DNA from: Cornus controversa
Lineage: Eukaryota > Streptophyta > Magnoliopsida > Cornales > Cornaceae
Reading direction: 5' to 3'
NCBI GenBank assembly: GCA_026545225.1
Contig: CM048845.1
Location: forward strand, 17,267,001-17,331,000
DNA length: 64,000 nt
Part shown: piece after piece, positions 32,113 to 44,119 of the stretch
Layout of the letters: each line of letters begins with the position of its first letter
Numbering within the stretch: position 1 is the first letter of the stretch
Made by a program: the position numbers and the translations under genes
The notes under the pieces: model-generated
The model's database searches: none
What the model was told of the DNA's origin: nothing
The model's input: the letters and a program-made list of their open reading frames with translations, nothing else

Positions 32113-33360
32113 AAGGTATCCTTCTTAATCTGAATCCTTTTTCCATCATAAAACTCTTCATCTTGTTCCTTCTTTCTCTCTTTGTTCAACTTTCAGATCA
32201 ATAATTTAATTGGCATCCATGTTTCTGTAACACTTATCTTTAGTTTGATAACTTATAGAATTTCATTCTCAAAGGACTCATTCCTAATAGTAGATGTCAA
32301 CAACTTCTTGAGAAGTAAAATTCACTTCTAATGTTAAGTCTTTGTTTCGAAGTCTCAAACCAAGATCCATAATTCACAGAATTTCATTTTATGACATTCT
32401 TTTTCGAAGTCTACGAGTATTATGGAATTATCATTGTTGACATCCACTTAAGTTGTTAATGTAACTTTCAGTGGTAGCTTCGAACTTAGTTTCTAGCCCT
32501 GCCAAATTACACAAAATTAGAATGAAGTTTCAACATCTTTTTTTTCTCTCACATAAGCATCTCACTAGTTTTTGGCTCTATAGAATTAAATAAAACAAAA
32601 TTAAATTTCAGCATTTTTACCATCCCACATATGCACAAACATTTTGTAATGCGAAGCTGAAACTCAATGACTTTATATCCTTTCCTAATATTTTTTCTAA
32701 TTTTCCTTGCATTCTCATGGATTAGCTGTTATTATTGTTAAATAACTTTTTGTTGTACGACATGTAATTCTAGTTTTTCTGAGAGTCCTTTTAAGATTAA
32801 CTTGATATTTGTTGTACGACGTGGAACTCCTAATTTGGAAAGAATATGATGTTGATATTTGTTTGTCTTTAGTTTATCTCATTTTATTTTTCTTGATTTT
32901 AAAATATTTTTTATTTTGCAGACAGCGTCACTTGATTTTAGCTATTTGAGTCATTCTCTTTTCGAAGATTTAAAGGTATCAATATGGCTTGCTAGAACGT
33001 TTGTAGATTATAAATGTTTATTGCATTCATGTCTTTTAAAGTAAAATATGATCATGTTCTTTTATGTTTTGATTATATTGTAAGATTGTTGATGGAGGGA
33101 AAATGCTTCGATCTCTCTGTTATGTGCTTGATTTAAATGTGAGCTTCAAAATTTCCTATTTATTGTTCTTTTTTTTTTCCTACATTAGCTGCTTGAATTG
33201 TTCCTTTCTCTAAGTTAGAAGTAACATTTCAAGAAGAAATTAATAAAAAATTTATTGTTTACAAAGAAGGACTTCTTCGTTAAAATCATGAAGGTAAGAC
33301 TTTTTTCTTTGCATCCCCTTTTTTTATTAAATTAGCTCTATATTGAAGATTATAAAAATT
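32113..33360. other. 3' flank of gene 1, no gene seen
   Basis: AT-rich, with many short T-runs. Open frames are below 70 codons and not protein-like. It probably contains the 3' untranslated region and polyadenylation site of gene 1, but no canonical signal stands out. Confidence 0.5.
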
Positions 33361-33490
33361 ATGAGCCTGAGGGTTGGAAATGCATGTTTGTCCCTTCATT
33401 CTATAGTCTAGAAGCAACCATTCAACCAGAGCCATTCACATTGCACATTAAGAAAGCTGCTCTCATTTCTCTCTCTTCACTCTATATTGG
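33361..33490 (+). repeat. Duplicated cluster block 1 (copy 1)
   Basis: The sequence ATGAGCCTGAGGGTTGGAAA followed by ACCAGAGCCATTCAC and CTCATTTCTCTCTCTTCACTC recurs at 50895-51125, and its first part at 48926-48952. It is part of the segmental duplications in this resistance cluster. Confidence 0.7.
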
Positions 33491-34039
33491 ACATTACTCT
33501 TAGAGTCTTAGGTGTGTTCTGTTGGTTTTAATCTTTACTTTTAGTGGGTACTTCTGTTTTTTTTTTCCTTCCTTTTTCCTTCCATTTGACACACATGTTC
33601 AATACATACTTTCTAACTTGATAACTCAAACAACTCCATTGTCAAATAACTCATTCCTGAAGTAGATATAAGTGATTTCATGTAAGAAGTTAAGTCTCCA
33701 ACACTTCTATAGCCATACAGATCTCCTTCGAACTTAAGTAGTTTGATCTTTTCTTTTTTATATTGTTTTAGGTAAGCAAATGGAATTGACTTTTGAGTGA
33801 AAAATTACACTGCGGGTGGTTAAATTTTCTTGGAATTCTAGATTAACAGGAAACTTTTTTGTAGCAGCTTGTGAGATTGTACAGTATATCATGTAAATGG
33901 AAAGTAGGATTAGAAGCTAACGAACAACAGGATATGCAATTCGCTTTTTTGCATTTTAGAGTTTTATATCATGATTGTCCCAACTAATTTGTGTGACCAA
34001 ACCAGTAATAAACTTGTGTTGGTTACATATGCAGGTAAC

Positions 34040-34370
34040 TGGAAGAAATTCAAGTTTGAGCTGTTTTCAGTGGGTTGGGTTTGGAGTGGCTTCCATTCTT
34101 CAAGAGCCTTGCGCCTTTGCATCTCTTGTGCAGTACTTCCATTATCCCTTTAATTTCTCTCTTTTGAAGCTTCTTCTAGGAAGGAAAGGCCGTCTATGCA
34201 TCTAGAAAATATACTTAAATTGCAAAATTTGACAGTGCAGAAAGTTTGTGAAATCGTGAGAATACAACTCGCTTTGCCTCCTGAATCTGAGCTTAACCCT
34301 GAATCTAAGTTTTCAGCACTTGGTGCCAATTCCCTCAACACAGCGAGCCTCTCATTTTTCTTCAATATAT
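34040..34370 (+). pseudogene. Plastid acyl carrier protein gene fragment (ACP)
   Basis: Frame 34226-34350 encodes [35 protein letters not shown]. This matches the start of plant plastid ACP, whose site is G-A-D-S-L-D/E; here both aspartates are asparagine while the serine that carries phosphopantetheine remains. Upstream at about 34110, ALRLCISCA resembles the transit peptide end. Between them, GTACTT...TTGACAG looks like the usual intron, with a small deletion removing the AKPE codons kept in the copy at 50660. After the serine motif the sequence diverges (FFFNIFIKS), so helices 3 and 4 are absent. It is a dead fragment captured into the R-gene cluster. Confidence 0.7.
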
Positions 34371-34589
34371 TCATAAAATCAAATGAATACTAAATTGTTT
34401 TTAAGCATGCCACTTCGTTGCCATTAAAGGCCCAACTACTCATGAATTGGTTGGTTGATCTACTATGTATGAAAATTTAACCATATGAAATGCGAGCAGA
34501 TGGAGATAGTCTTGGGGCCCTCATGCCCCATGGAGATAGTCAAGATGTGGGTTTCACATCCGACCCTCATGCCCGTGTACAGTTATACC

Positions 34590-34830
34590 TTTTAATACAA
34601 TTAACTGTATCTTTTGAAAATAAATAAATGCCTATTCTGCTTTAACAAAATCCCAATATTGTGTACCAGATTTAGCACAATGAGAGAAGATGAAGATGAA
34701 CTATTAGCTGCTAGCACAATGACCTGTGCATCAGATTCAAACACGATGTGCAAGGAGACCCATAATGGAGGATTGACATAGCCCATCTACCCGTTTCGTT
34801 TTGGTGAGTCTGCTCTATCAAAAGATGGGT
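34590..34830. repeat. Duplicated cluster block 2 (copy 1; copy 2 at 38045-38430)
   Basis: The phrases AAAATAAATAAATGCCTATTC, AATATTGTGTACCAGATTTA, GATGAACTATTAGCTGCTA and TCAGATTCAAACACGATG appear here in order. They appear in the same order at 38050-38200, and both copies then continue to TTTTGGTGAGTCTGCT-TATCAAAAGATG. Copy 2 contains an extra tandem duplication. Confidence 0.85.
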
Positions 34831-35109
34831 TTTGCTTGAAGAATGTGATTACAAATCCACAATTTTTCACATGTGGCTCACTGCAAGATGGCTAATTTCC
34901 TTTCACAGTATACTCTAAAGCTTGTTGGATTATGAAATTCGAAAGAGAAGAACTAGAGAGAGAGAGAGAGTACCCGCGATTCCTAGAGCTTTGTTCTCCA
35001 GCTTGGTTCCTCTCTGCCCTTTGATTAGTTGCTTTTTTTCCTGAATCTTATGGGATAGGAAGAGTTTGTTTGTGTGAAAGCTCACTTGAGTCAGCTTAAG
35101 AATATTCTG

Positions 35110-35400
35110 TACAATTGTTAAATTGTAAAATGCGTGACCTCACCAACCAGTTGCAAGAACTGAGAGCTCCATGGTAAATTTGTATGCAAATGATTTTGTA
35201 GTAAAAATCTCTCGTGTTGTTTGATTCATCTATATATGCATTATGGGAAATCCCAACTGGCTTGGTTAGAGCTAACAAGATGAAAACATTTCTTTTGCCC
35301 GTTCAATAATCGTGTTCAGAAGTATTGCAGAAGTCAATTTATAGTACTGACTGTTTCAAATTTTAAAAGGTTGGGTGCATTGCAGATTAGTTGAATAAGT
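35110..35400 (+). pseudogene. NBS-LRR remnant (MHD to early LRR)
   Basis: Translated in pieces, the region gives CKMRDLTNQL (gene 1 has CKMHDLMNDL), FDSSIYALWEIPTGLVRANK and MKTFLLPVQ. It aligns with gene 1 residues from about 490 to 560, with MHD changed to MRD. Frameshifts and stops are present. The rest of the gene has been lost from this site. Confidence 0.8.
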
Positions 35401-37450
35401 AAGTTAAATTCCCAAGATATGGATGATGGTTAACATTAATGTTTATACCTCCCAAATCTAGTCAGAATTACTCTATGGGGGTGTCAGTGTCACGGATGGA
35501 AATGTTTATCACAGTTGGACTTTCTTCTCTTGAAACTGATTTGTGGCTTTGTGGTTCTTTTAAACTGATATTTTTTTTGTTTTGATTTCATTACACTTTG
35601 TTGAATTTTTTGTTTTTGTAATTTTATACTTGATTTGTTCAATGATTGTGTTATATCAATCCTCTTCCTTCTTGGCAAAGACCTGAATTTGCATGAAACC
35701 ATTTGATAAAATGCTTGTACAGAGTTTGAAGTCTAATCTCTTTCAAAGTATATTTAGTTATCTAACCTATGGTCTGTTAAATTCTGTAGAAAATGAATCG
35801 GACGATCTGTATCTCACAGATGTGAATGTCGTGTCCCAGTGGCTGCCGAGACTATCTGGACAATTGAGGTTGATACTGATTTCGGGGATTTTTGGATTCA
35901 GTCTTGCTGGAGACGATCAGAGGTCCTATCACTCATTTCTTCATGCTGTAAGTTCTTACCTTTCTCTCTCTAAAATCTCTCTTTCTCTTCCCGTTTTACA
36001 TCATCATTTGATCAATCAGCTAAAACCATAACCAGGGACCATTTTGATTAGATAATCCTAATTATTTGTCATCTAAAGCCATTTCTTCTAAATGTCTAGC
36101 TGAATGTCATGCATGCAGAATTGCTTTTGTGGCATTATTTGGCAAAATTCTGTATCAAATATTAAAATTCTTATCTCCTTGTTATAAGCTATAAATTATG
36201 ACTCTTTGGTGACTTGATCAGTTGAACCTGTGTTTTACATGCATGTTTCTTTCTTTTTATTTATTCTTTTTCTAATGTTTCCTTGGGAAATTCCTTACGA
36301 AAAATGCAGAACTTTCAGTAAATCTATTTATTTTAGAAACGGAAGTTGTCAACCAGCATTTGTGATGGTATGTGTAATTAACCTGAAAACTGGAATAATT
36401 AGGTTTAAAGTATTCAACCGTTCAGGGTTGTCAGGCTGAAGATAGAATATCAAAGTAATATTGTTCTTCATAGTGATTTATCAATCACCCTAATTATCAA
36501 GAGGAAATGCATTATTTTGATTCATTTTTTCTCTTTTTCATTTGTACTAGAGCAGTAGATTTATCTGTTTTGAGCCTTTCCACCAGCTTTATCTTTGTTG
36601 GTTGCTGATACCCCTTGTCATCTGTCAGACCGTTGCCTTGTTCTCAAGTTTTCTCTGCCTCATTATTTATATATTCTTTCCCTTCTCTCTGCTGCAAGAA
36701 AGAAACAGATTTCTTACTCATTAATCAAGCATTGTTTTTGGATTCAGTCTTGCTGGAATAACTATAATTGTTATGTACCCTTTGCACAACAATTCACCAT
36801 ATGTTGTTGATAATGTATATGCTAAAAGCAGAGGAGAAATTGATGCATATTTGCCTTTATGTACCAGAAACATCCGAGAAGGGTTTAATTTGTTTACATG
36901 AGTAAATACATATATATATTTTGTAAGCATTAATATCCACAGTAGGTAAGGTTATGAGGGTAAGAAAATAGGCTGATTAGGATTTTAATTTTAATGTTCC
37001 TTAGATTCAATTTTAATTTTTACAAAGGGTTAATTTTTTTTTATCAAAATCAAATAAAGTGCCGTATTTGCAAATTTGTCAATGGCAAAAATATATGATT
37101 ATTTTAAAAGTAAATTTAGACATACGTGATTTGGTAGTCTTTTTAGATGGTTGTTATTCTACAGTTGAGGGCATTTAGATTAATTTATTTTTTCCATGAA
37201 TACAATACAATGTTGATTTCATGCATTCATTTGATTGTCTTAGCTTTACTTTGTTTTAAAGAAGTTAATGTTGGTTTTATATGACTTAAAAAGGAGTTGA
37301 ACATAGTGATTAATTTGGATAGTTTGTGATTCATAGTTTGTCATCATGCTTGTATGTGCAAGAGTGCATCACATTCTGTCTATGACTCTTTCTATACAAA
37401 AATTCTTTGGAACTTTTGGATCATTCATTTAGCTGGACTAGGCTTATTTG
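35401..37450. other. Intergenic DNA with an unassigned 112-codon frame
   Basis: A frame at 35693-36031 (VNVVSQWLPRLSGQLRL...) has no family I recognise. A short phrase, TTTTGGATTCAGTCTTGCTGG, appears at about 35890 and, lacking its first base or two, at 36738. I see no other structure here, and no convincing gene. Confidence 0.4.
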
Positions 37451-37487
37451 CTTAATTATACACGTGTGTGTGGCTAACTGTTTACGA

Positions 37488-37491
<4 letters not shown>

Positions 37492-37534
<43 letters not shown>
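37492..37534. repeat. (CA)n(TA)n microsatellite
   Basis: About 14 CA units followed by about 7 TA units. Confidence 0.95.
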
Positions 37535-37535
<1 letters not shown>

Positions 37536-38044
37536 GGTGTTTGAATTCATGTTCTAATATTATAATTTTTGCAGGTAAAGAGGGCAGGGCAGACCATGAA
37601 GCAAACATGAAGCATTGGGAAAGAGATATTTTTGGGGAAGCCACAAATCTTCCAAGACATGACCTACAACTGAATAGACAAATAAGTGGTGCATTGGTAC
37701 TCAAAAAAATAAGTTTAGGTCGAGATGAAAATGGATTATATAAATATTATAAGTAGTCAGTGTCAAAGAATCTTAATTAATTTACTCAAAAGAGATGCTA
37801 AATAATATAATATTACAATAAAGTCCAAGCAGTGCATAAAATCGATCATATGCTGACATAGTCATCTCTCAATTTTCCTTTAGATAAACCCTGAGTTAGA
37901 CCACTAAAGTCTTGACAAACAAATAGGTTGCAAGAATTACAGAGTCTTAATGAGTACCCTCTTGTACACATTGGGCTGGGCTTGCCCTGTTTTTAAGTTT
38001 GGGCCTGTTGTTTTTACTTTAAAAGGGTTTCCTATTAACTTTAC
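37535..38044. other. No gene recognised
   Basis: A 71-codon frame (37541-37756) follows a possible acceptor TTTTTGCAG at about 37574 and reads EANMKHWERDIFGEATNLP. It could be an exon or LINE debris, but I cannot assign it. The remainder is unremarkable. Confidence 0.3.
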
Positions 38045-38430
38045 CTTTTTGAAAATAAATAAATAAATAAATGCCTATTCCGTTTTAACAAAATTTCAAT
38101 ATTGTGTACCAGATTTAGCAGTGAGAGGAGACGAAGATACACTATTAGCTGCTAACAGAATGATTTGTGCGTCAGATTCAAACACAATGGACAAGGAGGA
38201 ATAAATATAGAGTGCATGTGGCAATCATAGCTCTGCGTGTATAACACGTGTTGTGAAACTGAATAAATATAGAGTGCATGTGGCAATCATAGCTCTGCGT
38301 GTATAACACGTGTTGTGGTTTCACTGCATGTGTTGTGCACGTAGAATTATGATGCATCCCGTGCGCTGGGCATACTGAATATCTTCTTGACAAGGAGAGG
38401 CATTTTGTTTTGGTGAGAGTGCTTTATCAA
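38045..38430. repeat. Duplicated cluster block 2 (copy 2) with a 62 bp tandem duplication
   Basis: It matches 34590-34830. Inside, a unit beginning GAATAAATATAGAGTGCATG and ending ACACGTGTTGTG occurs twice in near-identical form (38199-38256 and 38261-38318), period 62. The second unit is followed by a diverged third ACACGTG/TGTTGTG phrase. Confidence 0.85.
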
Positions 38431-38639
38431 AAGATGTTCATTAAAAAAGTATAATGAACTGTTTTTTGAAAATTAAATCAAGTAGTTCAAAAAATTCTGA
38501 TCAGCTGAGTCTAAGACTTTTACTCTTGCTGTATGGTCTAATGATATAGGTCTTTCTTCATTTTAGAAATTCAAACATAAAACATAACATCTGAATTTCA
38601 ACTTCCTCACTCTTTTTATTCAATTTGTCTTGGTAAAAT

Positions 38640-39210
38640 AGAAAGGCCAAGAATAATGCTATATGTGGGCTATACAAAGTTACAAACTAAGACATTCACA
38701 CACATACATATATGCATTATAAACATAATGAAGCAAAGAATCATGCTGTGTGAAGCAATTCAATAATGCTATATGTTGGGTCATACAGACACAGACATAT
38801 ATGCATTATAGACATAATGAGGCAAAGAATAATCTTGTGTGTGGCCACACAGACAAATACATATATGCATTATAAACATAATGAAGCAAAGACATATATT
38901 CATTATAAACATAATGAAGCAAAGAATAATGCTGTGTGAAGCAATTCAATAATGCTATATGTTGGGCCATACAGACACAGACATATATGCATTATAAACA
39001 TAATGAAGTAAAGAATAATCTTGTGTGTGGCCACACAGACAAAGACATATATTCATTATAAACATAATGAAACAAAGAATAATGCTAAATGTGGGGGCAT
39101 ACAGACAAAGAGACATGTATTATAAACATAGTGAAGGAAAATAATAATGCTATATGTATATGCATTATAAACATACTGAAGCAAAGAATAATGAAGACAT
39201 ATACTGTATA
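38640..39210 (+). repeat. Irregular higher-order minisatellite upstream of gene 2
   Basis: Variants of GAAGCAAAGAATAATGCTAT, CATACAGACA-AGACATATA and TGCATTATAAACATAATGAA repeat about nine times with unequal spacing. A larger unit containing both the TGCTGTGTGAAGCAATTC and CTTGTGTGTGGCCACACAGA phrases repeats at about 38730-38900 and 38920-39060. It lies 530-1100 bp upstream of gene 2 and has no counterpart upstream of gene 1. Confidence 0.85.
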
Positions 39211-39439
39211 ATGAAACAAAAGATTAAGAATAATACGTATAGTAAAAGTTATCATCGAATTGAATGAGAAATTGAATCACTCTCTATCCATTAAATAGGG
39301 TATGTGGGATCCAAATATTTATTCCACATTCACCATCCAATGAATGGAGAAACATTTAACAACTACTGAAATTATGTCTTATATGATTGTATTGAATTGA
39401 CTGGAGTTCAAAGCTGAGAATCTATAAATATTTTTGCTG

Positions 39440-39627
39440 CTATTCTTTGATGTTACTCAAAGTGACATTCGAAAAGTGTTATATGGGGTTGTCTCTACTA
39501 TTCTCTAATGATACTCAAACTGAAATTCGAAAAGTGGTAGGGTGGGGCTGTCTCTACTATTCTTTGATGATACTCAAACTGAAATTCGAAAAGTGGTAGG
39601 GTTGTCACTACTATTCTTTGATGATAT
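39440..39627 (+). repeat. Tandem repeat in the core promoter of gene 2 (~58 bp, 3-4 copies)
   Basis: Units starting CTATTCTTTGATG-TACTCAA and containing CATTCGAAAAGTG begin at 39440, 39498, 39557 and (partial) 39611. A TATAAATA word (39423-39430) lies just before the first unit and the inferred TATA box (39629-39636) just after the last. The array therefore sits between two TATA-like sites. Confidence 0.9.
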
Positions 39628-39628
39628 C

Positions 39629-39636
39629 TATAAATA
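39629..39636 (+). promoter_or_regulatory. TATA box of NBS-LRR gene 2
   Basis: TATAAATA is followed by TTGGTCATTCATGCCAGTC, the same context as gene 1. It lies 109 bases before the ATG. An identical octamer at 39423-39430 could serve as an alternative. Confidence 0.65.
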
Positions 39637-39744
39637 TTGGTCATTCATGCCAGTCTTCCACTTACTACAACCTTATACATACCCATTCCAACATTGTTTT
39701 TCTATCATATCATTATCATTCCAGTAACCACTCAAAAAAAAAAA

Positions 39745-42700
39745 ATGGCCGATGCAGTTCTTTCCACCATTGTGACTGAAATTGTGAAGAAGTTGGGTTC
39801 TGTAGCTCTACAAGAGATTCAATTCGCGTGTTGTGTCAAAAATGAAGCTTGCAAGGCGGGGAACACAATTTCCACAATCAAAGCTGTACTTCTTGATGCA
39901 CAGGAGAAGCAAGCAACAAACCATGAGGTTAAGGATTGGCTTGAAAAGCTCCATGATGCGGTGTATGATGCTGATGACTTGTTGGATGACTTCTCCACAG
40001 AAGCTCTTCGGCGGAAGGTGATGACTCGAAATAAATGGGCTAAAGAGGTACGTATTTTCTTCTCAAGCTCAAACCAGCTTCTTTTTAGTCTTAAGATGGG
40101 TCATCAATTTAAGGCCATTCGCGAGAGACTAGATGCTATAGCAGCAGATAGGAACAAATTCCACTTTACTGAACAGCCTTTAGAAATGGGGGCTGATCAG
40201 ATGAGGATCAAGAGGGAGACTCATTCTTTTGTGTGTGAGGACAAAGTTATTGGGAGGAACGATGATAAAAAGGCAATTTTAGAATTATTGATGGATTGCA
40301 ATGTTCAAGAGAATGTGTCAATAGTTGCAATAGTTGGAATTGAGGGGCTAGGAAAGACTGAACTTGCAAAGCTAGTATATAATGATGAGAAAGTCACTAG
40401 ACATTTTGAACTTAAAATGTGGGTGTGTGTTTCTGATGTCTTTGATGTGAAACAAATTGTTGAAAATATTGTAGAAAGTGCGACAGGTAGGAAATCTGAA
40501 AGGTATCAGATGCAAGGAGTGCAAAATGACCTTAGGAGAGAAATTGATGGAAAAAAGTATTTACTTGTGTTGGATGATGTGTGGAATGAGAATCGTGAAC
40601 GATGGATAGGCCTAAGAGATCTTTTGATGGGTGGGGCGAAGGGAAGTAGGATTTTGATAACCACTCGCAGTAAATTAGTGGCAACTATTACGGAGGCAAA
40701 CTCATTGTATCATTTGAAAGGCTTGTCTAAGAAAGACTCACAGTCTCTATTTAAGCAAATGGCCTTCAAAGAAGGGAAAGAACCTGAGAATCCGGGTATA
40801 GTGCAAATAGGAAATGAAATTGTGGAGAAGTGTGGTGGAGTTCCTCTAGCCATAAGAGTTTTAGGAAGCCTACTATATTCAAAGGATACAGTGAATGAGT
40901 GGTCGTTTTTTAAAGATAAAAATATGTCACAAATAGCTCAAGAGGAGAACAATATTATACCAATATTGAAGTTGAGCTATGATCACCTTCCCTGGAATCT
41001 AAAGCAATGCTTTGCATTTTGTCGCTTATATCCTAAAGCCAGTATAATTGATAAGCAACAACTGATCCAATTGTGGATTGCACATGGATTTATTCAGTCG
41101 TCAAGTGAAAATCAAGATATGGAAGATGTTGGAGATTCATGTTTTATGAATTTGCTAAGGAGGTCATTTTTTCAAGACGAAAAAATAGATGAATTGGGTA
41201 ATATAATAAGTTGTAAAATGCATGATTTTATGCATGACCTTGCACAATCAGTTGCGGGAACGGAAAGTTGCTTGGTGAATTTGGATACAATATATATTTC
41301 TGAAAGAACCCGTCATGTGTCATTTGATTGTGTTATAAATTTATCTTTGTTGCTTAGATCTATCAAGATAAGAACATTCTTTTTTCCATATGAAAATGGT
41401 GATATTTTTGGACCGGTTGTTTGTGAAAAGATTGTTTCTACTTTCAAAAAGTTACGCGTGCTGGACATGCATGGCTTCTGGTTGATGACAGTGCCGAGTT
41501 GCATAAGTGAGCTAAGGCATTTAAGGTTTCTTGATCTTTCTGATAATGAAGGAATTGAAACACTGCCAAATTTCATTACCAAGTTGCAAAATTTGCAGAC
41601 TTTAAAACTTAGTCACTGTAAGAGTCTCAAAGAATTGCCAAGAGATATGAGAAATTTGGTGAGCCTTAGGCATCTAGAGGTTTATAGATGCTTGTCTTTG
41701 AGTGATATGCCGCGTGGATTGGGGCAGCTGACTTGTCTTCGAACGTTAAATGGGTTCAACATGGGTCCATATACCAGTTTAAGTGAATTGAAAGATTTAA
41801 ACAATTTAAGGGGAAAGTTATGGATTAGACTGTTTTCAAAAAGGGCAACACCGAAGGAAGCAGAGGAAGCGAACTTGAAGGGGAAAGAATACCTTCAGTA
41901 TTTGGATTTAAATTTTCGCGAGTACGATGATGATGATGATGATGGTAAGTTAGAGTTAGTGTTGGAAGCTCTCCGACAAACACGCAAATCTGAAGAAGCT
42001 CCGTATATGTTATTATGACGGTGTGAGATTACCAACATGGATGTTGTTCCTCCCAAATCTCGTTGAAATTGTTTTATCGAAATGTAAGGGATGCAAGCAT
42101 CTTCCAAAACTGGAGCATCTTCCTTCTCTCCGAACTCTTCATCTTTCAACTTTAATTTCCGTAGAGTACATAGATGATGATGGTGGTATTGAAGATGAGG
42201 AGTCCTCCTCTTCTGGAGGAAGACGAGAACCAACAGAAACAACAACATTCTTTCCATCACTGAAACGTCTCCATCTCGATCATTTGCCTAATTTGAAGGG
42301 ATGGTGGAAGAGTAAAGCACAAGAAAAAGAAGAAGATCAACAAGAACAATCACTGCTGCTATTTCCATCATTTCCTTGTCTTGTTGAATCAGATATCAGG
42401 TACTGCCCTAAGCTAAAATCAATGCCTCTGAAACCAACTGTTGTAAAACTACAATTGTGGAATGTCAGCGAGAAGGTAGTACACCAGCAGTTACTGATGA
42501 TGAAGGCAACCAACATGTTGAAGGAATTGAAAATATCGCTCATCAACGATCTAGTTATTCTGCAGGAAGAGGCATTCCAATGTCTCACTTCTCTCCGAGT
42601 TCTAGAGATTTCTTTTTGTGGAAGACTAACCTCTCTGTCCAGAGGGATGCGACATCTCACCTCCCTCCAGTCTCTGTATATCAAATACTGTGAAGAGCTT

Positions 42701-43087
42701 GATTTGTCAAATGGTGGTGATGACGGAATGCATTTTCAAGGCCTTAGGAACCTTACTTCTCTGTATATCTTCGTCATCCCCAAGATGGAGTCTCTTCCTG
42801 CAGGGCTTCAATACGTTACCACTCTGCAACAACTTTGGATTTTAGGTTGTGAAAATTTGATCAGTTTTCCAGATTGGATTGGCAACTTCACATCACTCCA
42901 ACAGCTTTGGATTGGATGCCAGAGATTGACATCACTGCCTGAAGGGATGCGTCGGCTCACTGCATTGCAGAAACTGCAAATTTACGATTGTCTCCCGCAG
43001 TTAGAAGAGAGATGCAAGAAAACAGGGGAAGACTGGCCAAAGATTGCTCACATTCCAGAGGTTGAAATAACTAGATCTCCCAATTAG
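39745..43087 (+). pseudogene. CC-NB-ARC-LRR resistance gene 2, frameshifted in the LRR
   Basis: Paralogue of gene 1, collinear in the coiled coil and NB-ARC. The start at 39745 follows an A-run (AAAAATGGCC). The P-loop is GIEGLGKT at 198-205 instead of GIGGLGKT; the Walker lysine and threonine remain but the usual third-position glycine is glutamate. Kinase-2 YLLVLDDVW, RNBS-B, GVPLAI and MHD are present. The frame closes at 42018 after 757 codons. From about 41985 the LRR homology continues in another frame up to the stop at 43087 (LPTWMLFLPNLVEIV ... GEDWPKIAHIPEVEI). Alignment with gene 1 shows one extra base between 41971 and 41984, just downstream of a six-unit GAT repeat encoding aspartates (41926-41943). 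As read, the product is a CNL truncated in the middle of the LRR. A sequencing error at this base would make it a full 1.1 kilo-residue gene. Confidence 0.88.
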
Positions 43088-44100
43088 AAGGTATCCAGCT
43101 TCTAATAAACTTTGAGAGAGTCTTTAGTTTTTTTGTAATTATCAAGTCACCTGAACTAATAGCTCCATATATGTTGGGAATTACTTGCTTCAATGTAATG
43201 TATGTTGATATTAACTCAGTAATGGGAAAGTCATTTTTGCTTCTAGGTTGTGGTCCTAGTTTTTGTCTGTCTTTGAGCACAAAATAGGATTACATTTTTC
43301 TACTTCTTTAGTGTTGGCAATACAAGCCTCTCAGGTTTATTCTCCATTTTTCACACAAGAAATTCTTGAATTCATAGCTGCGAGTGGAAGATTCAAGTAC
43401 GTGCCTAGGGACCATCTGCAGTGAGAACTCATTCAACAAGCAATGCAGCAATTCTGATAGAGGTGAGATCATTTCTAATGCTAGTACTTTTTTATACTTT
43501 TTTCTTTACAAGTTAAATTCTTGCCTTTTTATTTTTATTTTTATTAATTAAATAAGCATTATCTCTATTTATTTAACTTTCAATGTTAAGTTTGTAATGT
43601 ATGGAAATTATGGGGAGAACAAGTTTGTGGATGATTTCAAGTTCATTGGTTTCATTCCAGACAAAGAGAATCTTGAAGCTGCCTGGACTGAAGCAGAACA
43701 GAGGATCAATACGATAAGCTTAAGGACCATGTCTGGAATTAATGTTGAGCTTGGAATTAATATCAATTTACAGCAAGAGGGTTGGCAAATAATACATAAG
43801 CCGCGAGTATGTTTGCATTTACCAATATTTACATGTCAATCTAAACAGTCTATCAAAACTAACATTAAATTTAGCTTGTATTATTAAAATGTTTTGCATG
43901 TGTTTGAATAGTAAAATGAGTTGAGACTTGTTTCTTATTGGTCAATTTTACCTTTCTATTAAGAAGTGATTGGTTTTTTATGGTTATATAGAGAGAAAAA
44001 ATAAAAGTAATATGAGTACTGTAATTGAAGGGAAATTTTGTTGTAGTGCATGTAAGTCAATTCTACTTAGCTTATATAGATTTGTTTTTGCTTGAATTTG
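43088..44100. other. 3' flank of gene 2 with an exon-like fragment
   Basis: The frame 43597-43887 begins MYGNYGENKFVDDFKFIGF and IPDKENLEAAWTEAEQRI, which looks like genuine coding composition. I cannot name the family, and no upstream exon was found. The rest is AT-rich non-coding DNA. Confidence 0.4.
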
Positions 44101-44119
44101 CAAGGAAAATTTGTTGTGG

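Noticed and set aside
34226-34370. Functional acyl carrier protein gene
   Set aside because: It lacks the second half of the domain, has both aspartates around the serine changed, and shows a damaged intron boundary.
37574-37756. LINE or host exon (MKHWERDIFGEATNLP)
   Set aside because: The resemblance to LINE sequence is too slight, and no neighbouring domain supports it.
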